A stretch of DNA of 64,000 bases from OLB23 sp965230965 (lineage in GTDB: Bacteria > Patescibacteriota > Microgenomatia > UBA1406 > HO2-37-13b). The stretch covers positions 434,001 to 498,000 of the forward strand of contig OZ246401.1 of NCBI GenBank assembly GCA_965230965.1, written 5' to 3'. The translations under genes and the position numbers were made by a program. Under the pieces are notes generated by a model that was given only the letters and a program-made list of their open reading frames with translations, made no database searches and was not told where the DNA came from. This document shows positions 16,804-25,605 of the stretch, in pieces. Numbering within the stretch: position 1 is the first letter of the stretch; each line of letters starts with the position of its first letter.

Positions 16804-17356
16804 TTTCCTCAGGTAGTTTCATCAATTTTTGCAATGAATGGATGAGCTCTGTTTTATCTGAATAAGATAAATCTGTTCTTCCTACAGCATCCTTAAACAA
16901 CGTATCACCCGTAAATACTGCTTGTTCTCTCGGGAAATATAAAGCAATACTCCCAGGAGTATGTCCAGGAATATGAAAAAGTCGAAAAGAAAACGGGTCA
17001 ATCATAATATCTTCATCTTTCTCAGGAAAGAATGTCATCTTTTGTGGCGGAATGGCTGCTGGATCATAACCTAGAAAATGTTTTGCTGTCGCCTTTAATC
17101 TTTTAATTAAAAACTCATCACGACCATCAATATATAGCGGAATGTCAAAAGAAAGCTGAATTTCTCCCACAGAAAGTGTGTGGTCAAAATGCCCATGTGT
17201 TGCAATGAGAGAAATAAGTTTCAGGTTTTCACGCTGAATTTTCTCCAATAGAAAATCTGCCGAATCAGCAGGATCAATAAGCATACATGTAGCGCCCTCT
17301 ACTAATAAATAGCAGTTAGTCTTTAGCTCACCCAACACAAATGTTTCAATACGCAT
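16742..17356 (-). CDS. Metallo-beta-lactamase-fold hydrolase (glyoxalase II-like)
   Basis: A 204-residue single-domain zinc hydrolase. Metal ligands are in THGHFDH (near 53-59), the HTPGS loop (near 131), GDTLF (near 150) and PGHGE (near 190). The C-terminus PGHGELTTIGEE is the normal family ending, so the 62-base overlap with the cca gene on the opposite strand seems genuine. Relatives act as hydroxyacylglutathione hydrolase-like thioesterases, but the substrate is unknown. A TATAGT or TATACT sequence lies 5-10 bases before the ATG. Confidence 0.9.
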   Translation of the reverse strand: MRIETFVLGELKTNCYLLVEGATCMLIDPADSADFLLEKIQRENLKLISLIATHGHFDHTLSVGEIQLSFDIPLYIDGRDEFLIKRLKATAKHFLGYDPAAIPPQKMTFFPEKDEDIMIDPFSFRLFHIPGHTPGSIALYFPREQAVFTGDTLFKDAVGRTDLSYSDKTELIHSLQKLMKLPEETIVYPGHGELTTIGEEHRGH

Positions 17357-17419
17357 ATCGCACTATAGTATATAGTGTTATAATTGTCTACATAACTACT
17401 ACGGAAGGGGGTGAACCTC

Positions 17420-17836
17420 ATGGAAACAGTTAGTATTAACTTCGTCGCAGTTCTTCTTGCAGCAGTGTCTAATATGGTAATTGGGGCTGTTTGGTATTCT
17501 CCAATGCTGTTTGGCAAACAATGGTCTTCATTGATGGGATACAAGGACAAAGATATTCCAAAGATGCAAGAAGAAGCAAAGACTGGCTATGCCGTTATGT
17601 TCATTGTGTCAATTATCTCGGCATATGTTATGGCACACTTTGTGCAATATCTTGGCATAAGCACCGCACAAGAAGCGGCTACATTCGGATTTTGGATATG
17701 GCTCGGATTTGTTGGAGCAGTGCAAGTTTCAGATCATGTCTGGAATGGTAAGCCTATGCAGTTGCTTTATATCAACACGAGTTATAGATTGGTTTCAACA
17801 ATAGCAATGGCTCTCATACTCACTATGTGGGTATGA
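17420..17836 (+). CDS. DUF1761 family membrane protein
   Basis: A 138-residue protein with four hydrophobic segments. It matches DUF1761 by an N-terminal helix ending in GAVWYSPMLFGKQW and by a DHVWNGKP motif before the last helix. Function is unknown. The start is chosen by its ribosome site: AAGGGGGTGA five bases before this ATG, close to the ideal anti-Shine-Dalgarno match. A GTG three codons upstream lies within that site. Unlike most neighbours it has a real leader, with a TTATAAT promoter about 35 bases upstream of the Shine-Dalgarno sequence. Its stop abuts the stop of the convergent cyclophilin gene (TGATCA). Confidence 0.8.
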   Translation: METVSINFVAVLLAAVSNMVIGAVWYSPMLFGKQWSSLMGYKDKDIPKMQEEAKTGYAVMFIVSIISAYVMAHFVQYLGISTAQEAATFGFWIWLGFVGAVQVSDHVWNGKPMQLLYINTSYRLVSTIAMALILTMWV

Positions 17837-18493
17837 TCATTGCTCTTTAATTTCTACATCGGTAATAATGACGTCCGATAAAGGCTTGTCATTATTACCC
17901 GTAGCAACATTCGCAATTTTGTCAACGACATCCATACCCTTTACCACTTCTCCAAAAATTGTGTGGTTTCCGGTCAACCATGGGGTTTCTTTATGAGTAA
18001 TAAAGAATTGCGAACCATTAGTATTTGGACCAGCGTTAGCCATGGCCAATAGACCTGCCTTACTAAACACTTGCTCTGCTGTAATTTCATCTTCAAATTT
18101 ATATCCTGGGCCACCCATGCCTGTTCCCTCCGGATCTCCGCCTTGTATCATAAAATCTTTAATGACTCGATGAAAAATCGTACCGTCATAAAAATCTTTT
18201 TTAGCAAGAAATACAAAATTATTGACTGTCTTAGGTGCACCTTTTGCGTTTAAGGCGATCTCTATGTTACCCATGTTTGTTTTTAGCGTTGCTGTATATT
18301 TTTTCTTCGTATCAATGGTCATTTCTGGAGCTTTGGGAAATGATTTTACTGCTGAAGGGGTCGTGACTTGTTTTGGGCTTTCTGTTGGGTTTTTCATATC
18401 ACTTTGTAATGAAGATTCGCTGGATCTAATGAGTAAGTAAACCACACCGGCGAAACCAATGATGAATAAAAGTATTATGACTTCTTTTTTCAT
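17837..18493 (-). CDS. Membrane-anchored cyclophilin-type peptidyl-prolyl isomerase
   Basis: A 218-residue protein with an N-terminal membrane segment (residues 4-23), a Ser/Pro/Thr-rich linker and a cyclophilin domain from about residue 65. Active-site signatures are intact: FHRVIKDFMIQGGDP, then GTGMGGPGY, then LAMANAGPNTNGSQFFIT and LTGNHTIFGEV. It should catalyse proline isomerisation in exported proteins outside the membrane. Length and layout are usual for the small bacterial form. Confidence 0.93.
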   Translation of the reverse strand: MKKEVIILLFIIGFAGVVYLLIRSSESSLQSDMKNPTESPKQVTTPSAVKSFPKAPEMTIDTKKKYTATLKTNMGNIEIALNAKGAPKTVNNFVFLAKKDFYDGTIFHRVIKDFMIQGGDPEGTGMGGPGYKFEDEITAEQVFSKAGLLAMANAGPNTNGSQFFITHKETPWLTGNHTIFGEVVKGMDVVDKIANVATGNNDKPLSDVIITDVEIKEQ

Positions 18494-18529
18494 GTGATGA
18501 GATTATATACAAAATGGTATAATTTTTCT

Positions 18530-18793
18530 ATGGGACTTGAAACACTATTTTATACAATAGGCATTGTAGCAATGATGCTCTGGATCATTATTGCAGTCAG
18601 TTGCTTGGTTCTCGTATTCTACATTCGTTATCAAATAAAAACATTCCAAAATAGTTTTGCTGGGAAGATGGCGAGTTTATTGCGCAACAGAAAAAAAGAA
18701 TTCTTCACGACTCTAGGTCTTACCCTTGGACAAATGCTTGTACAAAAACTCAAGAGTAAAAGAGGGAAAACATCAGAATCAGAAGAGGCTTAA
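18530..18793 (+). CDS. Small single-pass membrane protein
   Basis: An 87-residue protein with one long N-terminal hydrophobic segment (about residues 6-32) and a basic cytoplasmic tail ending KRGKTSESEEA. No known family. A TATAAT box ends six bases before this ATG, which makes the 12-codon longer frame unlikely. Its last four bases overlap the end of the convergent nuclease gene. Confidence 0.6.
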   Translation: MGLETLFYTIGIVAMMLWIIIAVSCLVLVFYIRYQIKTFQNSFAGKMASLLRNRKKEFFTTLGLTLGQMLVQKLKSKRGKTSESEEA

Positions 18794-19650
18794 AGACTCG
18801 TTGCCTCGTCAGACAATAGATACACTTCGCGGTTATATATATTAATACCAGCAAACTCTCCTCTACCTTTTACAATAGCTTCAAAAGGGGCACAGTGACG
18901 ACAGCCATTTTTTTCATCAATGGGACATTTGAAATGATTTAATTTACGCGCAAGTTTTATACGAGATGCAATCTGCATAATCTCTTTTTCAGATTGCGCG
19001 GCATCAGGAAGTTGCACGCTGACTAAATCCAATGGATTACCATCGTCAAGATACCAATAGCTCATTTTTTTGATGGGACGGTTCTGAATATTGGTCGCCA
19101 AAAGATAATAAATGGGGAGCTGCAGTGAACCTTCTGATTCGGTACGACGACCTGTTTTAAAATCAATAATGTGCACTGCGTCGTCGCTCTCTAAATATTC
19201 CATCCAATCAATCTTGCCGCATAAAATAATACCTTCCTCTTTGGAAAGCCAATAGTTTGGCAAATCATCTTTTGGTTTAATAGCCTTATTGAGCAAAGGT
19301 CCTGGGTTTTGCTCGACCTTTGCAATCATCTGTAAGCCACGGGCTTTAAATTCTTCTTCCTGTGCTTCAGACTTGAAGCCTCCTTGTTTGCCCGTCACTT
19401 TCTTCCACTCTTCTTCAAAACGTGCTCCCAATGGCTTATTAAATCGCTCCTCAACAGGGAGTACAGAGAGTGATTCAAGCGTTGCGTGGACAGCCTGTCC
19501 CAATGAAAGAAAGGCATTTATTATCGCGATTTTCTTTCCACTCCTTGGATTTTTATATATATTTGCCAAATAATATGCCCGCGGACACGCAGTAAAATCG
19601 CTTAATGATGAATAGGAAATCCACACTGCTTTGTATTTATCTTCATCCAT
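18790..19650 (-). CDS. PD-(D/E)XK nuclease with four-cysteine cluster (Cas4/AddB-like)
   Basis: A 286-residue RecB-family nuclease. The catalytic core is visible as GKIDWME (the D), VHIIDFKTGR (the D-x-K pair) and QLPIYYLL (motif with conserved Q and Y). One Cys lies near the N-terminus in FTACPRAYYL and three near the C-terminus in FKCPIDEKNGCRHC, the arrangement that binds a [4Fe-4S] cluster in AddB and Cas4. No CRISPR array or cas gene is near, so a repair role is more likely than adaptation. A TATACT box lies nine bases before the ATG chosen. Confidence 0.85.
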   Translation of the reverse strand: MDEDKYKAVWISYSSLSDFTACPRAYYLANIYKNPRSGKKIAIINAFLSLGQAVHATLESLSVLPVEERFNKPLGARFEEEWKKVTGKQGGFKSEAQEEEFKARGLQMIAKVEQNPGPLLNKAIKPKDDLPNYWLSKEEGIILCGKIDWMEYLESDDAVHIIDFKTGRRTESEGSLQLPIYYLLATNIQNRPIKKMSYWYLDDGNPLDLVSVQLPDAAQSEKEIMQIASRIKLARKLNHFKCPIDEKNGCRHCAPFEAIVKGRGEFAGINIYNREVYLLSDEATSL

Positions 19651-19697
19651 GTTCCCCAAAGTATAGCAAAACTCTTATAGTATAATGATGAATTAGG

Positions 19698-19937
19698 ATG
19701 GATGATGAATATGACTTTCCTATTCCAAAGAAGGAACGAGAAACACTCGGTCCGATCGAAGTAGCAATGCTCGTAGCAATAATGTTGCTAGCTAACAATG
19801 CGAATCATTCAGGTTCTGACCATATTGCCGACACTTCAACTCCCACTCCCATTACTGATCTCGATACATCACCCCAAAGGCAAGCGCAGGTTTTTGAGAG
19901 GGTCTCAGTGACTGGTCGACCTACGCCTCTCGAGTAG
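19698..19937 (+). CDS. Hypothetical small acidic protein with one hydrophobic segment
   Basis: A 79-residue protein: acidic N-terminus (MDDEYDFPIPKKE), a short hydrophobic helix (about residues 22-33), then a Thr/Pro/Asp-rich tail. It looks like a small membrane protein with a disordered outer tail. A TATAAT box lies about 11 bases before the ATG. The last 33 bases overlap the 3' end of secF on the other strand. No family recognised. Confidence 0.45.
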   Translation: MDDEYDFPIPKKERETLGPIEVAMLVAIMLLANNANHSGSDHIADTSTPTPITDLDTSPQRQAQVFERVSVTGRPTPLE

Positions 19938-20756
19938 TACTAAAAGCGGTGTCGCAATGCATGGGGACGAATATGTTCCTGTCACTGTTCCTATAAGAAG
20001 CGCTGCTGCAAAAAACTTTACCGCATCTCCGCCAAAAAATGTGAGCGGTACAAGCATAAGAATAATAGTCAATGAATTATTGACCGAACGAACAATTGTT
20101 TCGGTCAATGCCTTATTTGCCAATATTTCAATATCCAAACCTGATGTTTTTTTATATTCACGAATCTTATCAAACATAACAATAGTGTCATGTACCGAAA
20201 ACGACATTGTGGTGAGTACTGCAGTAATAAAAAGCGTATCGATTTCTGCACCAAATCTTGCCAGAACGGCATACATGCCAAAAAGTATTAACAGGTCGTG
20301 CAACAACGCTGTCACAGCGGCGACACCATAACTCAGTTTTCTAAACGTAAACGTTATGTATAAAAGAATGCCGAAGATTGCAACGATTGATGCATAGAAT
20401 GTTTTGCGAATTGTTTCCAAGCCCAATACAGGACCAACAGAATCAAAACGCAGTTGTGTTGCATTCAAATCTTTACGCACCGCAGCCTCTTGGGTTTCGG
20501 ACATTGCTGCTGCTCTAATAATAGCTCGCTTAGAGTTTTGTGTCGCAATAGAAGAAACTTCAATCTTGTTTTTATCAAATGCTTTTTGAATTGTATCTGT
20601 CGCAGTATCTTGTTTAAACGTGTATTCCAACATACTCCCGCCTGTAAAATCAATCGAAAGATTCAAACCTTTTGAAAAAAGAGTGAATAATCCGAACGCT
20701 ATCAAACATGCAGAAAGTGCAAAATAAAGTTTGGTGTATCTTGTAAAGTTGATCAT
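19905..20756 (-). CDS. secF: Protein translocase subunit SecF
   Basis: A 283-residue six-helix RND-type membrane protein that uses the proton gradient to help SecYEG release exported proteins. The first loop has the SecF signature SIDFTGGSMLEY (near 34-45), and the last five helices include the conserved polar stretch TTMSFSVHDTIVMFDKIRE. It overlaps secD by four bases (ATGA), which means translational coupling, and is the last gene of the secDF cluster. Confidence 0.96.
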   Translation of the reverse strand: MINFTRYTKLYFALSACLIAFGLFTLFSKGLNLSIDFTGGSMLEYTFKQDTATDTIQKAFDKNKIEVSSIATQNSKRAIIRAAAMSETQEAAVRKDLNATQLRFDSVGPVLGLETIRKTFYASIVAIFGILLYITFTFRKLSYGVAAVTALLHDLLILFGMYAVLARFGAEIDTLFITAVLTTMSFSVHDTIVMFDKIREYKKTSGLDIEILANKALTETIVRSVNNSLTIILMLVPLTFFGGDAVKFFAAALLIGTVTGTYSSPCIATPLLVLLERRRSTSH

Positions 20757-22138
20757 GGTTTTTTAATAAAAAACTCCATTAAGCGGCGGGTTATAAATAT
20801 GCCGGTAAATAAACTCGTCAACACGCCGATGGTCAATGTTAATGCGAAACCTTTAATCAGACCAAATTGTGGGAAGAAACTCCAATTTAATGGATTGAAC
20901 AAAATAAACGCTACCAGAAGTGTGGCAATGTTTGCATCTTTTATGGCATCTAGAGCCTTACCAAAGCCTAAACGCATTGCTACATCAAATGATTTTCCTT
21001 TTCTCAGTTCTTCTTTGATGCGCTCAAAGATAAGAATATTTGAATCTACAGCCATGCCAATCGAAAGAATAAACCCGGCAATACCAGGAAGCGTCAACAC
21101 AATGGGAATAAGACGGAAAATTGCATAAGAAATAAGACCATAGAGAAGAAGCCCTAATGTCGCGATGATGCCAAACTTACCATAGTACAACACCATGAAA
21201 AGCACAACAGTGGCAAGGCCAATTGCGCCTGCAAAAAGGCTTTTTTCAATTGCTTCTTGGCCTATGGTAGGACCAATAGTGCGCTGCTCAATAAGCTTGA
21301 TCGGTATGGGCAGCGCGCCTGAATTAATTGATAAGGCAAGATTCTTTGCCTCATCAAGAGTGAATTGTCCTGTGATTATAGCGGTGCCGCCTATAATCTC
21401 TTGTTGGACGGTCGGCGCAGATAATATCTGGTCGTCTAAAAAGATGCCGACCTGTTTACCTACATTTCTTTTTGTGATCTCTTCAAATAATTTCGCACCT
21501 TCATCATTAAATTGAAGTTGCACCGAAGGTGCGCCAAGATTATTGCCAGATCCCTGGCCAAATTCAACAGAAGCCTTTTTTACATGCGTCCCTTTTAATC
21601 CAGTTGACTTACTTAGCGCCATTAACATTGCCAACTGGGGCGACTGTGTCGCAATCTGATCGATTTCTGCTGAAGGGGTGCCTTCCTCTTTAAATTCCAA
21701 CTGCGCTGTTTGCCCAATTAGTTGAATTGCTTGATCGACACTCTCAATACCAGGCAAATCCACAGAAATACGATAGGTATTTTTATTCTTTATTGTCTGA
21801 ACTTGTGGCTCAGATACACCATAGTAGTTAACGCGGCGCTCAATAACATTTCGTGCCGATTCTAAAGCACCTTCAGTTTCACTTGCAGGGATTTTCGACA
21901 CATCGGCCTCAAAGAGCAAGTGGCTACCACCACGCAAATCCAATCCTAGTTTTGTCTCAAATGTGCGTTGGAATCTCTTTCCAAAAAGCGATATATCAAT
22001 AACTGGAGGATTAATAACGCGATCAATTTTAAGAGAACCAATCTGAAAAGCTAGATGCTTATTGCTTGGCAAATCAATAAGAACGACAAGTGTTATAAGA
22101 AGAATAAAAAAAATGGCGCCAAAAGGAATTTTTTTCAT
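20753..22138 (-). CDS. secD: Protein translocase subunit SecD
   Basis: A 461-residue partner of SecF. It has an N-terminal helix, the GLDLRGGSHLLFEAD motif of the first periplasmic domain, a head domain, then five helices with AGFILSIGMAVDSNILIFER, where the Asp is the proton-relay residue. The length is at the short end for SecD, typical of small genomes. It overlaps the upstream winged-helix gene by four bases, so three genes appear to form one coupled operon. Confidence 0.96.
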   Translation of the reverse strand: MKKIPFGAIFFILLITLVVLIDLPSNKHLAFQIGSLKIDRVINPPVIDISLFGKRFQRTFETKLGLDLRGGSHLLFEADVSKIPASETEGALESARNVIERRVNYYGVSEPQVQTIKNKNTYRISVDLPGIESVDQAIQLIGQTAQLEFKEEGTPSAEIDQIATQSPQLAMLMALSKSTGLKGTHVKKASVEFGQGSGNNLGAPSVQLQFNDEGAKLFEEITKRNVGKQVGIFLDDQILSAPTVQQEIIGGTAIITGQFTLDEAKNLALSINSGALPIPIKLIEQRTIGPTIGQEAIEKSLFAGAIGLATVVLFMVLYYGKFGIIATLGLLLYGLISYAIFRLIPIVLTLPGIAGFILSIGMAVDSNILIFERIKEELRKGKSFDVAMRLGFGKALDAIKDANIATLLVAFILFNPLNWSFFPQFGLIKGFALTLTIGVLTSLFTGIFITRRLMEFFIKKP

Positions 22139-22710
22139 GCCATGAAATCAGCCTCTTCACCAACTATCATAACCTTTGGCTCTTTAAGAAACTTCCAAAT
22201 AAAAGGGTCGTTTTTTCGTTTTCTGTATTCGAATTCATCTTTCGGCATTATAGTATAGTTCAGCTCAAATGGGTACTCATTTTGTACAGCTTGGACAATT
22301 TTTTGGATTTCAGCTGCTACAACAGTCCCTACAAAAACCATATATACATCACTTTCTGGAATAGTTTCCTTTTTTTGCAGCCTAAGCGACATTGCGATGA
22401 AATGTACCTTCCCCAATAACGATGAATTTTTTCTTAATCCGGTAGCTAATGTACTATGTTTTGCCTGCAACTTAAGAAGTTCGTCAAAATAGAGATGTTT
22501 TTTATTGATGACGTATATGGATTTATTAAGCCGCTTCTCTTTTTTTAGAATTTTTGCTTTCTCAAGAATATCTAGTTCGCGTTTAACAGCATTTATTTCT
22601 TCTCCGACTTCTCGGCCAATGCGTCGCAAATGATATGCCTCATCAACATTATTGAGGAAGAGAGAAAGTATCTTGCGACGAGTTTTTGATGGAATGATCT
22701 CGTCCAACAT
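22135..22710 (-). CDS. Winged-helix DNA-binding protein of the secDF operon
   Basis: A 191-residue protein. Residues 1-75 form a winged helix-turn-helix (KTRRKILSLFLNN, then YHLRRIGREVG, then INAVKRELDILEKAKIL, and the wing NKSIYVINK). The rest alternates strands and helices with SDVYMVFVG, resembling a nucleotidyltransferase-like or sensor domain, as in some archaeal and CPR regulators; I cannot see an intact catalytic GS-x9-DxD. It is the first gene of the coupled secDF set, so it may regulate export genes. Confidence 0.6.
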   Translation of the reverse strand: MLDEIIPSKTRRKILSLFLNNVDEAYHLRRIGREVGEEINAVKRELDILEKAKILKKEKRLNKSIYVINKKHLYFDELLKLQAKHSTLATGLRKNSSLLGKVHFIAMSLRLQKKETIPESDVYMVFVGTVVAAEIQKIVQAVQNEYPFELNYTIMPKDEFEYRKRKNDPFIWKFLKEPKVMIVGEEADFMA

Positions 22711-22719
22711 AGTCTCTTA

Positions 22720-23892
22720 TTAGTATGTAACTTCGTTACCTTGTGGTATTGCTGAGACCCATGTAAGGCCGCGCACTAACTCAATTTCTTTTCCTTTTTC
22801 ATCATAGAAGCGCATCATATCTTCTTCTTTTGGTTTCTTCCATGTGCCTTCAATAACCTCGCCGTTTTGGAATACAAGGGCTTTGCCACTACCTAGCGTC
22901 TTATATAAAAGATGGCCGCCCGCGTAGCCGTCATTTGCCGGCGATTCTACAACAGATGCAACGACGACGTTGTATGCATACAATTGCTTCTTATTATTTT
23001 TATCTTCATGCGGTTTGCCATTTTGTGATCGCTTGTACGTATTGCTCGCGGCATCATACGTCCACTCTACCGCATAGTCTTTACGACCTTCCCAGAAATC
23101 ATATGAAATCTTTGGAGCTGTTGGTGAACTTGAAGCTTTACCATCTTTAAATTTCCATGGGGTGAAGTCCTCATCCCATTTCACTCCGTCCTCATCTACG
23201 TTGGTAAGTTTTCTTTTATCGGCAGCATATTTCCATAATTTAGTTGTTGAGGAGTACATAGTATGTTCTGTAGCAACACCTGGATTTCTTTCATAATCAC
23301 GCGCAAAGATTGGGAATGGAACTGAGAATTGGTTCATGTCATTGTAGCCTGACCACTTAAGCTTGGTCAGCAAACCTAAAGCATCAGCCTTTCCAGGTTG
23401 ATTTGCGCCACCAACATGAACATATAATGGATTATTACCATAAGCACGGACCATATCAATAAAGTACACACGCGCAGAACGAACAGGGCCAACATATCGT
23501 GCATCCTTACAGTAAAACATTGTTAAGAAACGTGTAATACCACCTTCTGCCACAAATTCATAGATAACGTCTGCTGACGATAAACCAGATTGTGGGCGAG
23601 CTTCCAGGTGATTTTCAATCATAATACCCATTGGTCTTCGAGCCTCCCATCGCTTTTTATGTGTAGGTGTTAAAAGTTGCCCGTTCAATGGGCATTCTTC
23701 TGTGAGCTTTCCTTCAATTTGCTCTTCACCATCAGCAGCTGGTTGCTTCACATCAACCTTATTACTTCCGCCTGGTTTGGATCCAATACTTAAGCTTCCT
23801 GCTCCGCCACCTCCTGAGAAAAATCCGTAAGAAAAGTAGAAAGAAATGCAGTATGTGAGGAACGCGGCCACAAAAACAAATTTCTTATTCAT
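22720..23892 (-). CDS. DUF3048 (YerB-like) exported protein
   Basis: A 390-residue protein with an N-terminal signal or anchor segment (residues 4-25), a Gly/Ser/Lys linker and the two-part DUF3048 domain. Family features are PMGIMIENHLEARPQSGLSS, then GGITRFLTMFY, then GPVRSARVYF and later the C-terminal domain with YDAASNTYKRSQNGKPH. In Firmicutes YerB is a lipoprotein next to DNA helicase and ligase genes, with function unknown; no such context here. A TATACC box lies eight bases before the ATG. Confidence 0.88.
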   Translation of the reverse strand: MNKKFVFVAAFLTYCISFYFSYGFFSGGGGAGSLSIGSKPGGSNKVDVKQPAADGEEQIEGKLTEECPLNGQLLTPTHKKRWEARRPMGIMIENHLEARPQSGLSSADVIYEFVAEGGITRFLTMFYCKDARYVGPVRSARVYFIDMVRAYGNNPLYVHVGGANQPGKADALGLLTKLKWSGYNDMNQFSVPFPIFARDYERNPGVATEHTMYSSTTKLWKYAADKRKLTNVDEDGVKWDEDFTPWKFKDGKASSSPTAPKISYDFWEGRKDYAVEWTYDAASNTYKRSQNGKPHEDKNNKKQLYAYNVVVASVVESPANDGYAGGHLLYKTLGSGKALVFQNGEVIEGTWKKPKEEDMMRFYDEKGKEIELVRGLTWVSAIPQGNEVTY

Positions 23893-23936
23893 GTTTGAAT
23901 GGTATAAAAATGTTTAACAATTTTCAACAATAATTT

Positions 23937-24398
23937 TTACTGGGCCAATCTGATGGCCTCTTTTTCTTCATCTGACAATTCATATTCGAGTGCTTTTCCT
24001 TCTTTAACTTGTTTCACATAAATGCGAACGCCTTCACGGGTATACATAAATGTTTTGACAATGCCAGAATTATTACTATCAAGCAAGGCTATCACAAAGC
24101 TCTGTTCGCCACCGCTTCTTTCAAAAGGGTTAAATCGTACAAAGCCTACACGTTGTAAATGTTTCTTTGCTTGTGATTCAAGTGTGAGGAGCGCATCTTT
24201 TAGGTTTGACATATCACGATTATGCGCTACATGCTGATCAAGAATGTCGTCAAGAATGCCATCGATGCTTTTGGAACCAGTGCGGGTAGAAAGTTTTTTA
24301 TAGTGATTAACTGCACGAAAAAGGAAAAAACTTAATACAGCAAGCCAAAGAAAAGCCAGTCCCAAGGCACTATAAACGAGGTTCATAATGAAAGTCAT
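23937..24398 (-). CDS. DUF4446 family membrane-anchored protein
   Basis: About 153 residues: one N-terminal membrane segment (about residues 8-28), a helical region with KLSTRTGSKSIDGILDDIL, and a beta domain with RVGFVRFNPFERSGGEQSFVIALLD cut by charged turns, the signature of DUF4446. Function is unknown. The reading frame continues 43 codons further upstream, but that part covers the 3' end of a GC-rich small gene and a hairpin, so the later ATG is preferred. An ATG four codons further in is also possible. Confidence 0.75.
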   Translation of the reverse strand: MTFIMNLVYSALGLAFLWLAVLSFFLFRAVNHYKKLSTRTGSKSIDGILDDILDQHVAHNRDMSNLKDALLTLESQAKKHLQRVGFVRFNPFERSGGEQSFVIALLDSNNSGIVKTFMYTREGVRIYVKQVKEGKALEYELSDEEKEAIRLAQ

Positions 24399-24523
24399 TG
24401 TATATGGTTTGAGGGGGAGTGTCAATGAAAATGGGAAAAGTGGTTGATGATGGGTCGCGAAAGCTGCGAACTCATGTGAGACATCAACCAAGTCGTCTTC
24501 ATCGCTCTCACTGCGATGTTGCG

Positions 24524-24760
24524 TCAACCGAACACGATCGCACCAATGATAATCGCAATGATCAGGAAGATTCCAATAGCCATTGTGGACCCAGCAGCGC
24601 TGGGACCAAGATTGGCCATGATCTCCCTCCTGCTAACGCCACTCATCACTAGCATGCCATCTTCGGAGTACACGTTGTACAGGTCACGATAACCTGCCAG
24701 AGGCGAAAGCGTGTACCATTCTCCATCGCGATAGATCTGCTCTTCTTTTCGGCTGGACAT
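24524..24760 (-). CDS. Small tail-anchored membrane protein in a GC-rich island
   Basis: A 78-residue protein with a charged N-terminal half (MSSRKEEQIYRDGEW) and one C-terminal hydrophobic segment (about residues 58-78, AIGIFLIIAIIIGAIVFG) that ends the protein, so it is probably tail-anchored. The start is set by a TATAAT box at 24809-24814, a leader of about 42 bases and GGAG seven bases before the ATG. The longer frame starts before that promoter. Codon use is more GC-rich than the neighbours. A 6-bp hairpin (24500-24518) lies after the stop. No family recognised. Confidence 0.6.
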   Translation of the reverse strand: MSSRKEEQIYRDGEWYTLSPLAGYRDLYNVYSEDGMLVMSGVSRREIMANLGPSAAGSTMAIGIFLIIAIIIGAIVFG

Positions 24761-24866
24761 GACTATGCTCCATGAACTTGGTCCGACCGATGTGTCAAAC
24801 GAGCCTATATTATACCATTTACTATAAGATATAGCTAGCCGATCCACCCCGTGATACAATACGCTT

Positions 24867-25115
24867 ATGGCAAGAAAAACGAGAAAACAAAAAATGAGGG
24901 CTCAAGCACGAATTGAGCAAAAAGTTGAGCACGTTGCTGAAAAAAGTACTGAGAAAAAATCGACAGCCACAATGCCTACCATGTCTGCAGAAGATAGAGC
25001 AGAAGCTGAAGTAACAAAGCGAGGTATTATAAAGACACTTATTATTATTGCTCTTCTTTTTGTTCTTCAAGCGGCGGTGTTCGTAGCAAAATCAAAAGGC
25101 ATGCTGCCTTTTTAA
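24867..25115 (+). CDS. Small basic protein with C-terminal membrane segment
   Basis: An 82-residue protein with a very basic N-terminus (MARKTRKQKMRAQAR), an Ala/Glu/Thr-rich middle and one hydrophobic segment near residues 54-72. It resembles the small tail-anchored proteins found beside ribosomal and envelope genes in CPR genomes, with no known role. A TACAAT box ends six bases before the ATG. Its stop overlaps the end of the convergent nucleotidyltransferase gene by four bases. Confidence 0.6.
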   Translation: MARKTRKQKMRAQARIEQKVEHVAEKSTEKKSTATMPTMSAEDRAEAEVTKRGIIKTLIIIALLFVLQAAVFVAKSKGMLPF

Positions 25116-25582
25116 TCAAGCACTTCTTTATCTGGCTTGTGGGTTAAGGCAATTGTTGAGGATTTATTATCAATGAGTGGTGTGACTTCCATAATCTGTG
25201 CACCAATTAGTGAAGCTTGCTTTTTTTTATCTTCAAGATATGTGTCACCTGCGGTAAGCGCAATTATGTTCGGGCGGATTGATTCCCACATATTTTGATA
25301 TTTTGATGTTTCGCCCATAAAAGGCAATAGCACAATTGTGTCGACATCAGATATATGGCTTAAAATTTCTGCGCGCTCTTCTTGAGAATGAAAAGGTTCG
25401 CGCTTTTTAAAATATCGAATAAATTCATCGCTCTCTAATAGGACAACGAGTCGATCGCCCCTTTTTCTTGCTGCCGTAATAAATCGAATATGACCAATAT
25501 GCAGAATGTCAAAACAACCACTAATTGCAACTACGCTTCCGGATGAGGGTTGATATGATGAGAGCGGTAGTATGTTCGCCAT
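25112..25582 (-). CDS. Cytidylyltransferase-like nucleotidyltransferase
   Basis: A 156-residue protein of the HxGH nucleotidyltransferase superfamily (RfaE C-domain, TagD and CoaD relatives). The fingerprint GCFDILHIGHIRFI lies near residue 21. The second signature ISSTxxR is replaced by NKSSTIALTHK, with a Ser/Thr pair but no clear R. It should transfer a nucleotidyl group to a phosphorylated substrate, perhaps a sugar phosphate for surface polymers. TATAAT ends eight bases before the ATG, overlapping the -10 of the divergent DUF4012 gene. Confidence 0.75.
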   Translation of the reverse strand: MANILPLSSYQPSSGSVVAISGCFDILHIGHIRFITAARKRGDRLVVLLESDEFIRYFKKREPFHSQEERAEILSHISDVDTIVLLPFMGETSKYQNMWESIRPNIIALTAGDTYLEDKKKQASLIGAQIMEVTPLIDNKSSTIALTHKPDKEVLD

Positions 25583-25590
25583 GTGCACAT

Positions 25591-25598
25591 ATTATACT
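25591..25598. promoter_or_regulatory. Symmetric divergent promoter with overlapping -10 boxes
   Basis: The sequence ATTATACT gives TATAAT on the minus strand (25591-25596) and TATACT on the plus strand (25593-25598), sharing four bases. Start codons lie eight and seven bases away on the two sides. One melted region could serve both genes. Confidence 0.6.
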
Positions 25599-25605
25599 TA
25601 AGCAT

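Noticed and set aside
18790..19650. CRISPR-associated Cas4
   Set aside because: The Cys and catalytic motifs fit, but there are no cas genes or repeats. A repair nuclease of the RecB/AddB type explains it without CRISPR.
24399..24527. 43-codon N-terminal extension of the DUF4446 protein
   Set aside because: It overlaps the end of the GC-rich small gene and its hairpin, and the DUF4446 membrane helix starts at the later ATG.
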